Notes under the pieces: model-generated
Told to the model about the DNA's origin: nothing
Databases searched by the model: none
The model's input: only the letters and a program-made list of their open reading frames with translations
Program-made: the position numbers and the translations under genes
Origin: CAZHTS01 sp964535315
GTDB lineage: Bacteria; Chloroflexota; Anaerolineae; Anaerolineales; Anaerolineaceae
DNA: 64,000 bases
Assembly: GCA_964535315.1 (NCBI GenBank)
Contig: CAZHTS010000013.1
Coordinates: forward strand, 1-64,000
Direction of reading: 5' to 3'
Shown: positions 53,793 through 63,445 of the stretch, piece by piece
How positions within the stretch are numbered: position 1 is the first letter of the stretch
Layout: each line of letters begins with the position of its first letter

Positions 53793-54356
53793 ATGCTCAA
53801 AGTAGACATCTTTGCCAGGAATTTAGAAGTAAGCGATCGCATCAACGAATACGTTAACAAAAAGGTCGCCAAGCTCGATCGTTTCCTCAACTCGATCGAG
53901 GAAACCCGGGTGGATTTGGCCTACGAGAAAGCAGCGCGCAGCGCCGCCGATCGTCAGGTGGCTCAAATCACCATCAGCGGCAAAGGATACATCCTCCGCA
54001 CTGAGGAGCGGGCCGACGACCTGTTCGCCGCCATCGACGCCGCTGTGGATAAGATGCAGCGCCAGATCGAGCGCCTCAAGGGCAAACGGACGCGCGGCCG
54101 CGGCGATGGCACCCCTGCCTCTGAAGTGGCCCCCGAGATCCCACTTCCCGAGGAAGCAGAAGAAGCCGCTCCGATCATCGCCCGCCGCAAGACCTTCACC
54201 CTGGTTCCCATGGACGAAAACGAAGCCCTGTTGCAGATGAGCCTGCTCGGTCATGAAAACTTCTTTATCTTCTACAACGTCGATACCAACGCCATCAGCG
54301 TGTTGTATCGCCGCCGCGACGGCAGTTACGGGTTGATCGAACCCAAGATCGGTTAA
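53793..54356 (+). CDS. hpf: Ribosome hibernation promoting factor, long form
   Basis: 187 aa. The N-terminal half is the S30AE/RaiA domain (DIFARNLEVSDRINEYVNKKVAKLDRFL) that binds the 30S subunit. The C-terminal domain (about 130-187; RRKTFTLVPMDENEALLQMSLLGHENFFIFYN) makes the dimer that joins two ribosomes as 100S. An acidic linker joins them. AGGAGG before the ATG; a hairpin terminator follows. Confidence 0.95.
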   Translation: MLKVDIFARNLEVSDRINEYVNKKVAKLDRFLNSIEETRVDLAYEKAARSAADRQVAQITISGKGYILRTEERADDLFAAIDAAVDKMQRQIERLKGKRTRGRGDGTPASEVAPEIPLPEEAEEAAPIIARRKTFTLVPMDENEALLQMSLLGHENFFIFYNVDTNAISVLYRRRDGSYGLIEPKIG

Positions 54357-54381
54357 ACGACACTTCAGTGGGAATCAAGTC

Positions 54382-54411
54382 CTGTGGGCGGCGTACAGCC
54401 GCCCACAGCCT
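54382..54411 (+). terminator. Terminator after hpf
   Basis: CTGTGGGCGGC and GCCGCCCACAG pair perfectly over 11 bp with a 5-base loop; CCTTTAAA follows, so the T-run is short. Confidence 0.75.
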
Positions 54412-54432
54412 TTAAATGAACATTTCTGTATC

Positions 54433-54461
54433 TTGTCATAGCATTTGCCCTGCGCTATAAT
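54433..54461 (+). promoter_or_regulatory. Promoter of efp
   Basis: TTGTCA (54433-54438) and TATAAT (54456-54461) are 17 bases apart, 43 bases before the efp ATG. Confidence 0.8.
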
Positions 54462-54504
54462 CACCATGTTAATTTTTCGAACCACAAAAGCGAGGCAAAT
54501 TCTC

Positions 54505-55062
54505 ATGATCGACGTAAATGATTTACGCAAAGGTGTAACCTTTGAACTGGACGGCAAACTTTATAAAGTTCTGGACTACAGCCATAACAAATCCGGCCGC
54601 GGCAACGCCAGCATCCGCATCAAGGCCCGCGATCTGCGCTCGGGCACTACCCTGGAAAAGACCTTTCAATCCGGCGACCGCGTACAGGACGTGCGTTTAG
54701 AGTTCCGCACCGTGCAATACATGTATACCGACGGCGATGCATACTATTTCATGGACACCGAGACCTTCGAACAACCGGGCATCGACAAGTCTGTATTAGG
54801 CGATGCCGTTGGCTTCCTCAAAGAAAACATGGAAGCCAAGCTCACCCTGTATAACAACGAACCCATCGACGTCGAACTGCCCACCTCGGTCGATCTGAAG
54901 GTGGTAGAAGCCGAAGCCGCCGTGCGTGGCGACACCGCCACCGGTGTGACCAAGCGCGTGATCGTCGAAACCGGTTACGCCGTGCAGGTGCCCTATTTCG
55001 TCGAGTCGGGCGACACGATCCGGGTGGACACCCGCACCGGTCAGTACGTGACGCGCGTCTGA
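54505..55062 (+). CDS. efp: Elongation factor P
   Basis: 185 aa, exact EF-P size. It enters the ribosomal E-site and rescues polyproline stalls. Domain I runs MIDVNDLRKG to about 65; the C-terminus has the EF-P signature ETGYAVQVPYFVESGDTIRVDTRTGQY. The tip loop is K29-S-G-R32-G, so Arg replaces the Lys that EpmA modifies; Thermus-like EF-P is similar. Start: ATG 54505, since the promoter leaves no room for the earlier in-frame Met. A terminator follows. Confidence 0.95.
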   Translation: MIDVNDLRKGVTFELDGKLYKVLDYSHNKSGRGNASIRIKARDLRSGTTLEKTFQSGDRVQDVRLEFRTVQYMYTDGDAYYFMDTETFEQPGIDKSVLGDAVGFLKENMEAKLTLYNNEPIDVELPTSVDLKVVEAEAAVRGDTATGVTKRVIVETGYAVQVPYFVESGDTIRVDTRTGQYVTRV

Positions 55063-55129
55063 TCCGCCTGTCCCGTTCCTTGCCCGGTTCGACGGCGGGG
55101 TTGCGGGGGCGTTGTAAAATCTTCAATGT

Positions 55130-55155
55130 CTGTCCCCACCTGGGGACAGTTTTTT
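55130..55155 (+). terminator. Intrinsic terminator after efp
   Basis: CTGTCCCCA and TGGGGACAG form a 9-bp stem with a 2-base spacer, followed by six T. It overlaps the in-frame ATG at 55126 and so argues that the next gene starts later, at GTG 55171. Confidence 0.88.
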
Positions 55156-55170
55156 ACCCACAGGTGCCCA

Positions 55171-55485
55171 GTGCGTACTCCCAGTGGCGTTGAGTGTTCC
55201 TTCTTTTACGGCGATTATTTTCGCGGCAAGAACCGTGAAGAATGCCGCCTGCTCGGCCCCGACTGGCGCCCCGAGCTGTGTCGCAGCTGCCCCGTCCCCG
55301 GCATCCTGCGCGCCAACGGCTGCCCGCACATGCAAATCAGCGCCCGGGTGGAAAAGAAATTTTTGGGGTTAAAAAAGCAAGTCAAAGTAACTGCATTTTG
55401 CAGGCACAGCCAGCAAAATGTCGCCGAGCCGCACATCGGCTGCGGCCAATGCCATACCCTGCCTCCTTTTTCGATCGAAAAATAA
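55171..55485 (+). CDS. Small Cys-rich hypothetical protein
   Basis: 104 aa starting at GTG 55171 with AGGTG six bases upstream. Nine Cys are present, with pairs LCRSC and CGQC, plus CPH and FCRH, which suggests one or two metal or iron-sulfur sites. The middle is basic (VEKKFLGLKKQVKV). No family recognised. It sits 6 bases before the HAD-DinB gene and may share a transcript. The start is chosen after the efp terminator. Confidence 0.6.
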   Translation: MRTPSGVECSFFYGDYFRGKNREECRLLGPDWRPELCRSCPVPGILRANGCPHMQISARVEKKFLGLKKQVKVTAFCRHSQQNVAEPHIGCGQCHTLPPFSIEK

Positions 55486-55491
55486 ACCGCC

Positions 55492-56688
55492 ATGACCCTC
55501 ACCCTGCTGCTCGACCTGGATGACACCCTGCTCACCAATAGTATGGATGGCTTTCTGCCCTCCTACTTAAAAGCATTGGGCAAACACCTGAGTTCGTACG
55601 TGCCCGCCGAACGCATGATCCCGCAATTGCTGGCTGCCACCCAGGCGATGGTTGCCAAACAGGCTCCGGGTGAAACGCTCGAAGCGGTCTTCGACGCCGG
55701 TTTCTATCCGGCGTTGGGCCTGCAAAAAGAAACCGTGCGGGATGTGATCGAGCGTTTTTACCAGGAAGCCTTTCCCGCTTTGCGTTCCTTAACGCAGCCC
55801 CGGCCTGAAGCCGTGGCATTGATCGAAGAAGTCTTCCGGCGCGGCTACCGGGTGGTCGTGGCAACCAACCCGCTCTTCCCGCGCACGGCCATCACCCAAC
55901 GCCTGGCGTGGGCCGGGCTGCCGCTCGAGAACCACCCGTTTGCCCTGGTGACCTCCTTTGAGTACCTGCATTACTGCAAACCCAGCCCCGCCTATTACGC
56001 CGAAATTCTGGCTCAATTAGGCTGGCCAGACGCCCCGGCGGTAATGGTCGGCAACGACTACGAACAGGATATCCTCCCCGCTGCACGGCTGGGCCTGGCA
56101 ACCTTCTGGCTGGCCGACGCGGATGCGCCGCGCCCTGCCCCGCTGTCCACCCCTGCCGGCCGCGGCAGCCTGTCCGACCTGCTTCCCTGGCTGGCAGAAA
56201 TTGAAAAAACGCCGGCCGAATTTTCCTTCTCCTCCCCGGCTGCCGCCCTGGCCGTTCTACGTTCGACCTGCGGCGCGCTCCAGGTGCTGGCGCAGCGCAC
56301 GTCTGGCGCCAGCTGGCAAAATCGCCCCGCCCCCGAAGAATGGAGCCCGGCCGAAATCCTCTGCCATCTGCGCGATGTAGATTGCGAGGTCAACATCCCT
56401 CGCCTGGAACAAATCGTCCACGAGGATAACCCCTTCCTGCCAGCAGTCGACAGCGACTCGTGGGCCAATGAACGCTGCTACGGCCAACAAGACGGCCTGG
56501 CCGCCCTGCAAGCGTTTTGCGCCAATCGCAGCAACATGCTGGCCTTCCTGGAAGCCCTCTCTCCCGCCGACTGGCAGCGCCCGGCACGTCACGCCATTTT
56601 TGGGCCCACCCGGCTGGACGAACTGGTAAGCTTCATGGCCACCCACGATCGCTCTCACATTCAACAATTCGCCAAGACGATTGCATAA
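55492..56688 (+). CDS. HAD-family hydrolase fused to a DinB-like domain
   Basis: 398 aa. Residues 1-225 are a HAD hydrolase: LLDLDDTLLTN (nucleophile D8, acid D10), ATNP, CKPSP and VGNDYEQDILPA. Residues about 245-398 form a DinB/YfiT-like four-helix bundle: ENRPAPEEWSPAEILCHLRDVD, and the ending ATHDRSHIQQ, together give the three His of the family metal site (one before the DVD, two in HDRSH). DinB_2 domains bind a metal and sometimes thiol cofactors. Substrate of the fused protein unknown. The Shine-Dalgarno is weak. Confidence 0.85.
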   Translation: MTLTLLLDLDDTLLTNSMDGFLPSYLKALGKHLSSYVPAERMIPQLLAATQAMVAKQAPGETLEAVFDAGFYPALGLQKETVRDVIERFYQEAFPALRSLTQPRPEAVALIEEVFRRGYRVVVATNPLFPRTAITQRLAWAGLPLENHPFALVTSFEYLHYCKPSPAYYAEILAQLGWPDAPAVMVGNDYEQDILPAARLGLATFWLADADAPRPAPLSTPAGRGSLSDLLPWLAEIEKTPAEFSFSSPAAALAVLRSTCGALQVLAQRTSGASWQNRPAPEEWSPAEILCHLRDVDCEVNIPRLEQIVHEDNPFLPAVDSDSWANERCYGQQDGLAALQAFCANRSNMLAFLEALSPADWQRPARHAIFGPTRLDELVSFMATHDRSHIQQFAKTIA

Positions 56689-56762
56689 TTTCTGTCGCAG
56701 CGCCACGATTTACACAGAACCTAAATGTTTTGTAAGAATTTTGCATAACATTATCCAAAATA

Positions 56763-56791
56763 TGGCAACCACAGATAGAGATTGGTATAAT
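56763..56791 (+). promoter_or_regulatory. Promoter of ftsH
   Basis: TGGCAA (56763-56768) and TATAAT (56786-56791) are 17 bases apart, and TGG precedes the -10 (extended -10). Confidence 0.75.
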
Positions 56792-56840
56792 CGTACATAG
56801 AAAGTCTGAGTAGCGTCTTGGACAGATATTGGAGGCATCT

Positions 56841-58703
<1,863 letters not shown>

Positions 58704-58712
58704 TCGGTTCAT

Positions 58713-58748
58713 AACGAGGCCCAGCGCAAGCGGGCCTCGTTTCTTTTA
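58713..58748. terminator. Bidirectional terminator between ftsH and miaA
   Basis: AACGAGGCCC and GGGCCTCGTT pair perfectly over 10 bp with a 9-base loop, followed by TCTTTT. The last bases overlap the miaA stop codon, so it probably also ends the minus-strand pair. Confidence 0.88.
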
Positions 58749-59696
58749 TTCTCCGGCCGGCAGCCAGCCCGCTTGCGCCTGGATACAGGCCAGCGCTTCC
58801 TCGACGGTGACCGTACGGGCGTCAAACCAGTGAATGCTGGCATCGTCCTCTTTGAACCAGTTCGCCTGGCGGCGCACAAACTGGTGGGTCAGTTGCTGCA
58901 TACGCGCCACCGCCTGCGCCAGGCTCATCTCGCCGCGCACATAGGCGCTCATCTCACTATAGCCGATAGCCGAAAGGGTCGGCAAAGCAGGATCGTACCC
59001 CCGCTCCAGCAAGGCGCGCACCTCATCCACAAACCCCGCTGCCAGCATGGCCTGAATGCGCTCGTCTACACGCGCATAAACCTCGGCGCGCGGCCGCTTG
59101 AGCCCGATCTGCAACACAGAATACGGCCGCGGCTGCCTGCGGCGTTGGGCCGAGAAACGCTGCCCGGTGCGGAAGATGACTTCCAGGGCGCGCACCGTGC
59201 GGCGCACATTATTGACCTCGATGTGGGCAGCGGCCTCCGGGTCGAGCAGCGCCAGCCGCCGGTGTAAACCAGGCGCCCCCACCTCGGCCGCCCAACGTTC
59301 CAACACCAGGCGCAGCCCCGCATCGGGCTGTTGGGCGGGGATCTCCCAGCCCTCGATCACCGCGCGCACATATTGCCCCGTCCCACCCACCAGCAAGGGC
59401 AGCCGGCCGCGCTGGTGAATGCCGGCAATGGCCTGCGCCGCCGAACGCTGGAACAGCGCCAGACTCCAACACTCATCCGGGTCGGCCACGTCGATCAAAT
59501 GATGCGGCACCCGGCGGCGCTCTTCCACACTGGGTTTGGCCGTACCGATGTCCATCCCGCGATAAAACAGGCGCGAATCGGCCGAAACGATCTCCGCCCC
59601 CAGCCGTTCGGCCAGCCGCAGGGAAAATTCGGTCTTGCCCACAGCAGTAGGCCCGACCAGCACCACCAGCGGGGCGGGAAGATCAGGCCACAGCAT
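58746..59696 (-). CDS. miaA: tRNA dimethylallyltransferase
   Basis: 316 aa. P-loop GPTAVGKTEF at 15-24; SADSRLFYRGMDIGTAKP and HHLIDVADPDE are family signatures. It adds a dimethylallyl group (from DMAPP) to A37 of tRNAs reading UNN codons. Start ATG 59696 lies inside the end of yraN (14-base overlap), so the genes are coupled. An earlier in-frame Met would lie deep in yraN and is not used. Confidence 0.94.
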   Translation of the reverse strand: MLWPDLPAPLVVLVGPTAVGKTEFSLRLAERLGAEIVSADSRLFYRGMDIGTAKPSVEERRRVPHHLIDVADPDECWSLALFQRSAAQAIAGIHQRGRLPLLVGGTGQYVRAVIEGWEIPAQQPDAGLRLVLERWAAEVGAPGLHRRLALLDPEAAAHIEVNNVRRTVRALEVIFRTGQRFSAQRRRQPRPYSVLQIGLKRPRAEVYARVDERIQAMLAAGFVDEVRALLERGYDPALPTLSAIGYSEMSAYVRGEMSLAQAVARMQQLTHQFVRRQANWFKEDDASIHWFDARTVTVEEALACIQAQAGWLPAGE

Positions 59697-60042
59697 TTTC
59701 AAACCACTCAATCTGGACGTCCGGCTGGCCGGGGCGGCCGCGAATCGCCACCACATCTACACGCCAGTCACCCTCTTCGTTGTGCGCCTGCAAATAAGCC
59801 TGGGCCGCCTGCAACAGGTGCACCTGTTTGCGGGCAGTGACGGCGGTTTCAGGCGGGCCAAAGGCGTCGCTGCTGCGCGCCTTGACCTCCACAAACACGA
59901 TCACCCCGCCCTGGCGCACGATCAGATCAATTTCACCGTAGGGCGTCCGCACGTTCCGGTCAATCAATTCACAGTCGTGCGCCTGCAAATACTGCGCCGC
60001 CAGGTCTTCCCCCCACCGGCCGACTGTCTGTTGTCTTGTCAT
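59683..60042 (-). CDS. YraN/UPF0102 endonuclease-like protein
   Basis: 119 aa, the size of the family. It has the core of a restriction-endonuclease fold: GRWGEDLAAQYL, GEIDLIV and FVEVKAR give the E-D-ExK residues. Function in vivo is unclear (Holliday-junction or repair roles are suggested for relatives). GGAG precedes the ATG. It overlaps miaA and shares its transcript. Confidence 0.9.
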   Translation of the reverse strand: MTRQQTVGRWGEDLAAQYLQAHDCELIDRNVRTPYGEIDLIVRQGGVIVFVEVKARSSDAFGPPETAVTARKQVHLLQAAQAYLQAHNEEGDWRVDVVAIRGRPGQPDVQIEWFENAVA

Positions 60043-60270
60043 GGCATCTCCGTTTGAATCGGACTTTACTTTTGATAGATTCGTGTTAAACTAACCACAA
60101 GCAAGGAGGGCCGGGCGGGCAGTTTTGCCGTTTAAACGCTCGCTCTTCATTAAAACTACATCCTGCGGAATTGTACCTCATCTTGTGCGCCACGGTAAAT
60201 ACCCGGCCCTGAGTTTCGAGGGCCAGCCGGTCAGGCAGCGCAAAATGCCAGAGGGAAACAAGGAGAAAGA
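60043..60270. other. cinA leader region
   Basis: 228 bases without a supported gene. A weak plus-strand promoter (TTTACT 60065-60070, TAAACT 60087-60092, 16-base spacer) would give a leader of about 170 bases. It contains a small hairpin (GGCCCT 60205-60210 with AGGGCC 60219-60224) and an AAGGAG ribosome binding site. A minus-strand open frame here has no support. Confidence 0.4.
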
Positions 60271-61434
60271 ATGCCTGTTGCTGAGATAATCGCCATCGGC
60301 ACGGAACTACTGTTAGGCGAGATCCAAGACACCAACACACGCTTTATCACGCGCAAACTCCGAGACATCGGACTGGATATCTATCGTTCCACAATGATCG
60401 GGGATAACGTCGAACGGATTGCCCTCGTATTGCAAGAGGCCATGCAACGCTCGAATATCATCGTTACCACCGGCGGGTTGGGCCCAACCGTAGACGATCC
60501 CACCCGCCAGGCAGTCGCCAGCGCCATCGGAGTAGAAACCGAATTTCGCCCCGAACTGTGGGAGCAGATCCAGAATCGCTTTCAGCGCTTCAATCGCCAG
60601 GCGACCGAAAACAACCGCCGCCAGGCCTACGTGCCGCAGGGTGCGCTGGCAGTTGAAAACCCGGTGGGGACTGCCCCGGCCTTCATCGTCGAACGGCCGG
60701 GTTTGTCGATCATTTGCCTGCCCGGAGTGCCCCGCGAAATGGAGCACCTGCTGGAAAACACGGTCATTCCCTATCTACGCCAGCGCTTCGACCTGCAAGG
60801 GATCATCAAAGCGCGGGTGTTACACGCCGCCGGAGTAGGAGAATCGCAGGTGGACGAATGGGTCGGCGACCTGGAAACGCTTTCCAACCCCACGGTAGGT
60901 CTGGCGGCGCATGCCGGTCAGATCGACATTCGCGTCACCGCCAAAGCCGGTTCGGAAGCCGAAGCCGACGCCATGCTCGCCCCGCTGCTGGCAGAAATCC
61001 GCACTCGTCTGGGCGACCACATTTACGGCGCCGACGCCCAAACCCTCCCCGATGCACTTTACGAACGTCTGAACGGCATGGGATGGCGCATGCAGGCCAG
61101 CGAACACGGTCTGGGCGGCGAACTGGTCAAACGTCTGTCCGGCATGCCGCCCGAACAGATGTGCGCCCACCCCCTGCCCTGCACGCTCGACGAACTGCGC
61201 CAGGAAGCCGCACAGATGCTTGCCGGCGCAGCGACCGATTTCGTCCTGGCGGCCAGCCTCTTGCCAGGCGCCGAGAAACAGACCCTGACGCTGCTGGTTG
61301 CCGGGCGCCAGTTCATGCAAGAAACCACCCGATCTTACGGCGGGCCGCCGGCCAACGGCCCCATCTGGGCCGCCAACACCGCCCTGGATTATGCCCGCCG
61401 TAACATCCCCACCCCACCGATTAAGGAGTCCTGA
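60271..61434 (+). CDS. cinA: CinA-like protein with a degenerate deamidase domain
   Basis: 387 aa (CinA is usually about 415). The N-terminal MoCF-like ADP-ribose pyrophosphatase domain is complete: IIAIGTELLLGEIQDTN, TTGGLGPTVDDPTR and CLPGVPREM. The C-terminal domain (about 255-380) should be the NMN deamidase PncC with AESCTGG, but reads ASEHGLGGELVKRL; the active Ser and TGG are lost. NAD-scavenging by deamidation is therefore doubtful, while ADP-ribose hydrolysis may remain. Ends 3 bases before the amidohydrolase gene: one operon. Confidence 0.88.
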   Translation: MPVAEIIAIGTELLLGEIQDTNTRFITRKLRDIGLDIYRSTMIGDNVERIALVLQEAMQRSNIIVTTGGLGPTVDDPTRQAVASAIGVETEFRPELWEQIQNRFQRFNRQATENNRRQAYVPQGALAVENPVGTAPAFIVERPGLSIICLPGVPREMEHLLENTVIPYLRQRFDLQGIIKARVLHAAGVGESQVDEWVGDLETLSNPTVGLAAHAGQIDIRVTAKAGSEAEADAMLAPLLAEIRTRLGDHIYGADAQTLPDALYERLNGMGWRMQASEHGLGGELVKRLSGMPPEQMCAHPLPCTLDELRQEAAQMLAGAATDFVLAASLLPGAEKQTLTLLVAGRQFMQETTRSYGGPPANGPIWAANTALDYARRNIPTPPIKES

Positions 61435-61437
61435 CCC

Positions 61438-63420
61438 ATGCAAACGATCGATCTGCTGTTGAAGAACGCCCTCGTGCTCACCATGGACGAGCACTTTCAT
61501 CTATACGAACCCGGCGCGGTGGCCGTCAGTGGTGACAGCATTGTGGAGGCCGGCCCCGAAGACGACCTGCTCCAGAAATACGCTCCGCTGCAAACGCTCG
61601 ACTGCCAGGGCAAGGTGCTCATGCCCGGCCTGATCAACGCTCACACCCACGTACCCATGACCCTCCTGCGCGGCCTGGCAGACGACCTGCGCCTTGACGT
61701 CTGGCTGATGGGCTATATGATGCCGGTGGAACGCGAATTCGTTTCCCCCGACTTCGTCCAGTTGGGCACCAGACTGGCCTGCGCCGAGATGATCCGCAGC
61801 GGCGTGACCTGCTTTGCCGATATGTATTACTTTGAAGAAGACATCGCCAAAGCCACCGCCGAAGCCGGGATGCGCGCCGTCTGTTCGCAGAGCGTGCTCA
61901 AATTCCCCACCCCCGACGCGCAATCTTTCGAAGAGTCGCTTGAGGCGGCGCGCGGCTTCATCCAACGCTGGAAGGGCCACGCCCTGATCGTCCCCTCGGT
62001 GGCGCCCCACGCCCCCTACACCTGTACCCCCGAAATCCTGCGCTCCTGCGCCGCACTGGCGGCAGAGTTCGACGTTCCCTTGCATACCCACCTCTCCGAA
62101 ACCAGCTTTGAGGTTGACAATATGCGCAAGGAACAGGGCATGCCGGTCATCCCTTACGTCAAGAAGCAGGGGCTGTTTGAGGCCAAAGTATTGGCGGCGC
62201 ATTGCGTACACATCGACGAGGGTGAGATACGTACCCTGCAGCACCTCAATGCCGGGGTTGCGCACAACCCAACCTCCAATCTCAAGCTGGCCTCGGGTGT
62301 GGCGCCGGTCAAACGCATGCTCGAACTGGGCGTCGCCGTCGGCATTGGCACCGATGGCCCGGCCTCCAACAACGACCTGGACATGTTCGAAGAAGTGCGT
62401 CTGACCGCCCTGCTGGCTAAGGGCACCAGCGGCGACCCCACCGCCCTCCCGGCGCGCACCGCCCTGCAAATGGCCACCCGCTTGGGCGCCCAGGCGCTGC
62501 ACATTGGCCACCTGACCGGCTCGATCGAGCCCGGCAAGCGCGCCGATCTCATCCTGGTCGACATTTCTCCCCTGCACAACGCCCCGCGCTTCCTGCGCGA
62601 CCCACACAACGCCTACGCCCAGATCGTCTACGCCGCCAAGGCCACCGATGTCAGCGACGTGATGATCAACGGTCGCTGGGTGATGCGCGAGCGCCAGCTG
62701 CTCACCCTGGATGAGAAGGCCCTGTTAACGGCCAGCATCGAGTATGCCCGCAAGATTGACCAGTTCCTCATTCAGCGCGAGCAATCCGTCCTCTCCAAGC
62801 TCATTGCCATCGGCGGCACGGTGGAAGAGGAAAGCTTCGAGGTGCAGGCCAAGGTACAGATCAGCGACCCCAACATCGTCCTGGCTGCCCTGCAAAAGCC
62901 CGAGATCAAGATCATCCGCACCCGCCATTACCGCCAGTACGACACCTACTTCAACTTCGAGGATGCCGAACAGGGCCGGCTGCGCTACCGTGAAGATGAC
63001 TTCATCGACGAAAAGGGCCAGGTTACCGGCGTGCGTTCCCGCCTCACCCTGCTCGGCCAGGCGCGCGAGCGCTCCTTCGACCAGCAGGTCTTGCTCTCGC
63101 GCAGCCGCTATCTGGCGCCGGCCACACAAAACATCCGCTTTTACCGCGAATACTTTAAGCCCAAGAGCATTGAAGAGATTGAGAAAGACCGTCTGCGCTA
63201 TCTGGTCAGCTATCGCGACATCGAATTCTTCATCAATGTCGATCACCTCACCAGGCCCGCCCTGGGACATTTCCTGGAGATCAAGAGCCGCACCTGGAGC
63301 CGCCAGGACGCCGAGCGCAAGGCGCAACTGGTCGCCGAACTGGTTCAATTCCTGGGCGCCGTGCCCGAGAAGACCATCTCACAGGACTATATCGAACTGT
63401 CCGGTACAGTTCAATCATAA
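61438..63420 (+). CDS. Amidohydrolase (SsnA/MtaD-type deaminase) fused to a CYTH domain
   Basis: 660 aa. Residues 1-440 are an amidohydrolase with metal ligands in NAHTHVPMTLLRG, then HTHLSE, AAHCVHIDE and GTDGPASNNDLDMFEE. It is closest to 5-methylthioadenosine/S-adenosylhomocysteine deaminases. Residues about 460-650 resemble a CYTH tunnel fold: ESFEVQAKV (ExxxK, second Glu of ExExK replaced), QYDTYFNF, RLRYRE, and LEIKSRTWS. CYTH enzymes bind triphosphates or make cAMP. The fusion suggests a nucleotide-linked substrate, which is inference. AAGGAG upstream; 3 bases after cinA. Confidence 0.85.
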   Translation: MQTIDLLLKNALVLTMDEHFHLYEPGAVAVSGDSIVEAGPEDDLLQKYAPLQTLDCQGKVLMPGLINAHTHVPMTLLRGLADDLRLDVWLMGYMMPVEREFVSPDFVQLGTRLACAEMIRSGVTCFADMYYFEEDIAKATAEAGMRAVCSQSVLKFPTPDAQSFEESLEAARGFIQRWKGHALIVPSVAPHAPYTCTPEILRSCAALAAEFDVPLHTHLSETSFEVDNMRKEQGMPVIPYVKKQGLFEAKVLAAHCVHIDEGEIRTLQHLNAGVAHNPTSNLKLASGVAPVKRMLELGVAVGIGTDGPASNNDLDMFEEVRLTALLAKGTSGDPTALPARTALQMATRLGAQALHIGHLTGSIEPGKRADLILVDISPLHNAPRFLRDPHNAYAQIVYAAKATDVSDVMINGRWVMRERQLLTLDEKALLTASIEYARKIDQFLIQREQSVLSKLIAIGGTVEEESFEVQAKVQISDPNIVLAALQKPEIKIIRTRHYRQYDTYFNFEDAEQGRLRYREDDFIDEKGQVTGVRSRLTLLGQARERSFDQQVLLSRSRYLAPATQNIRFYREYFKPKSIEEIEKDRLRYLVSYRDIEFFINVDHLTRPALGHFLEIKSRTWSRQDAERKAQLVAELVQFLGAVPEKTISQDYIELSGTVQS

Positions 63421-63445
63421 CTTGTGCATATAAGGACAAAAACAT

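Noticed and set aside
60086..60340. 84-residue minus-strand frame before cinA
   Set aside because: Overlaps cinA's start and leader; no recognisable protein.
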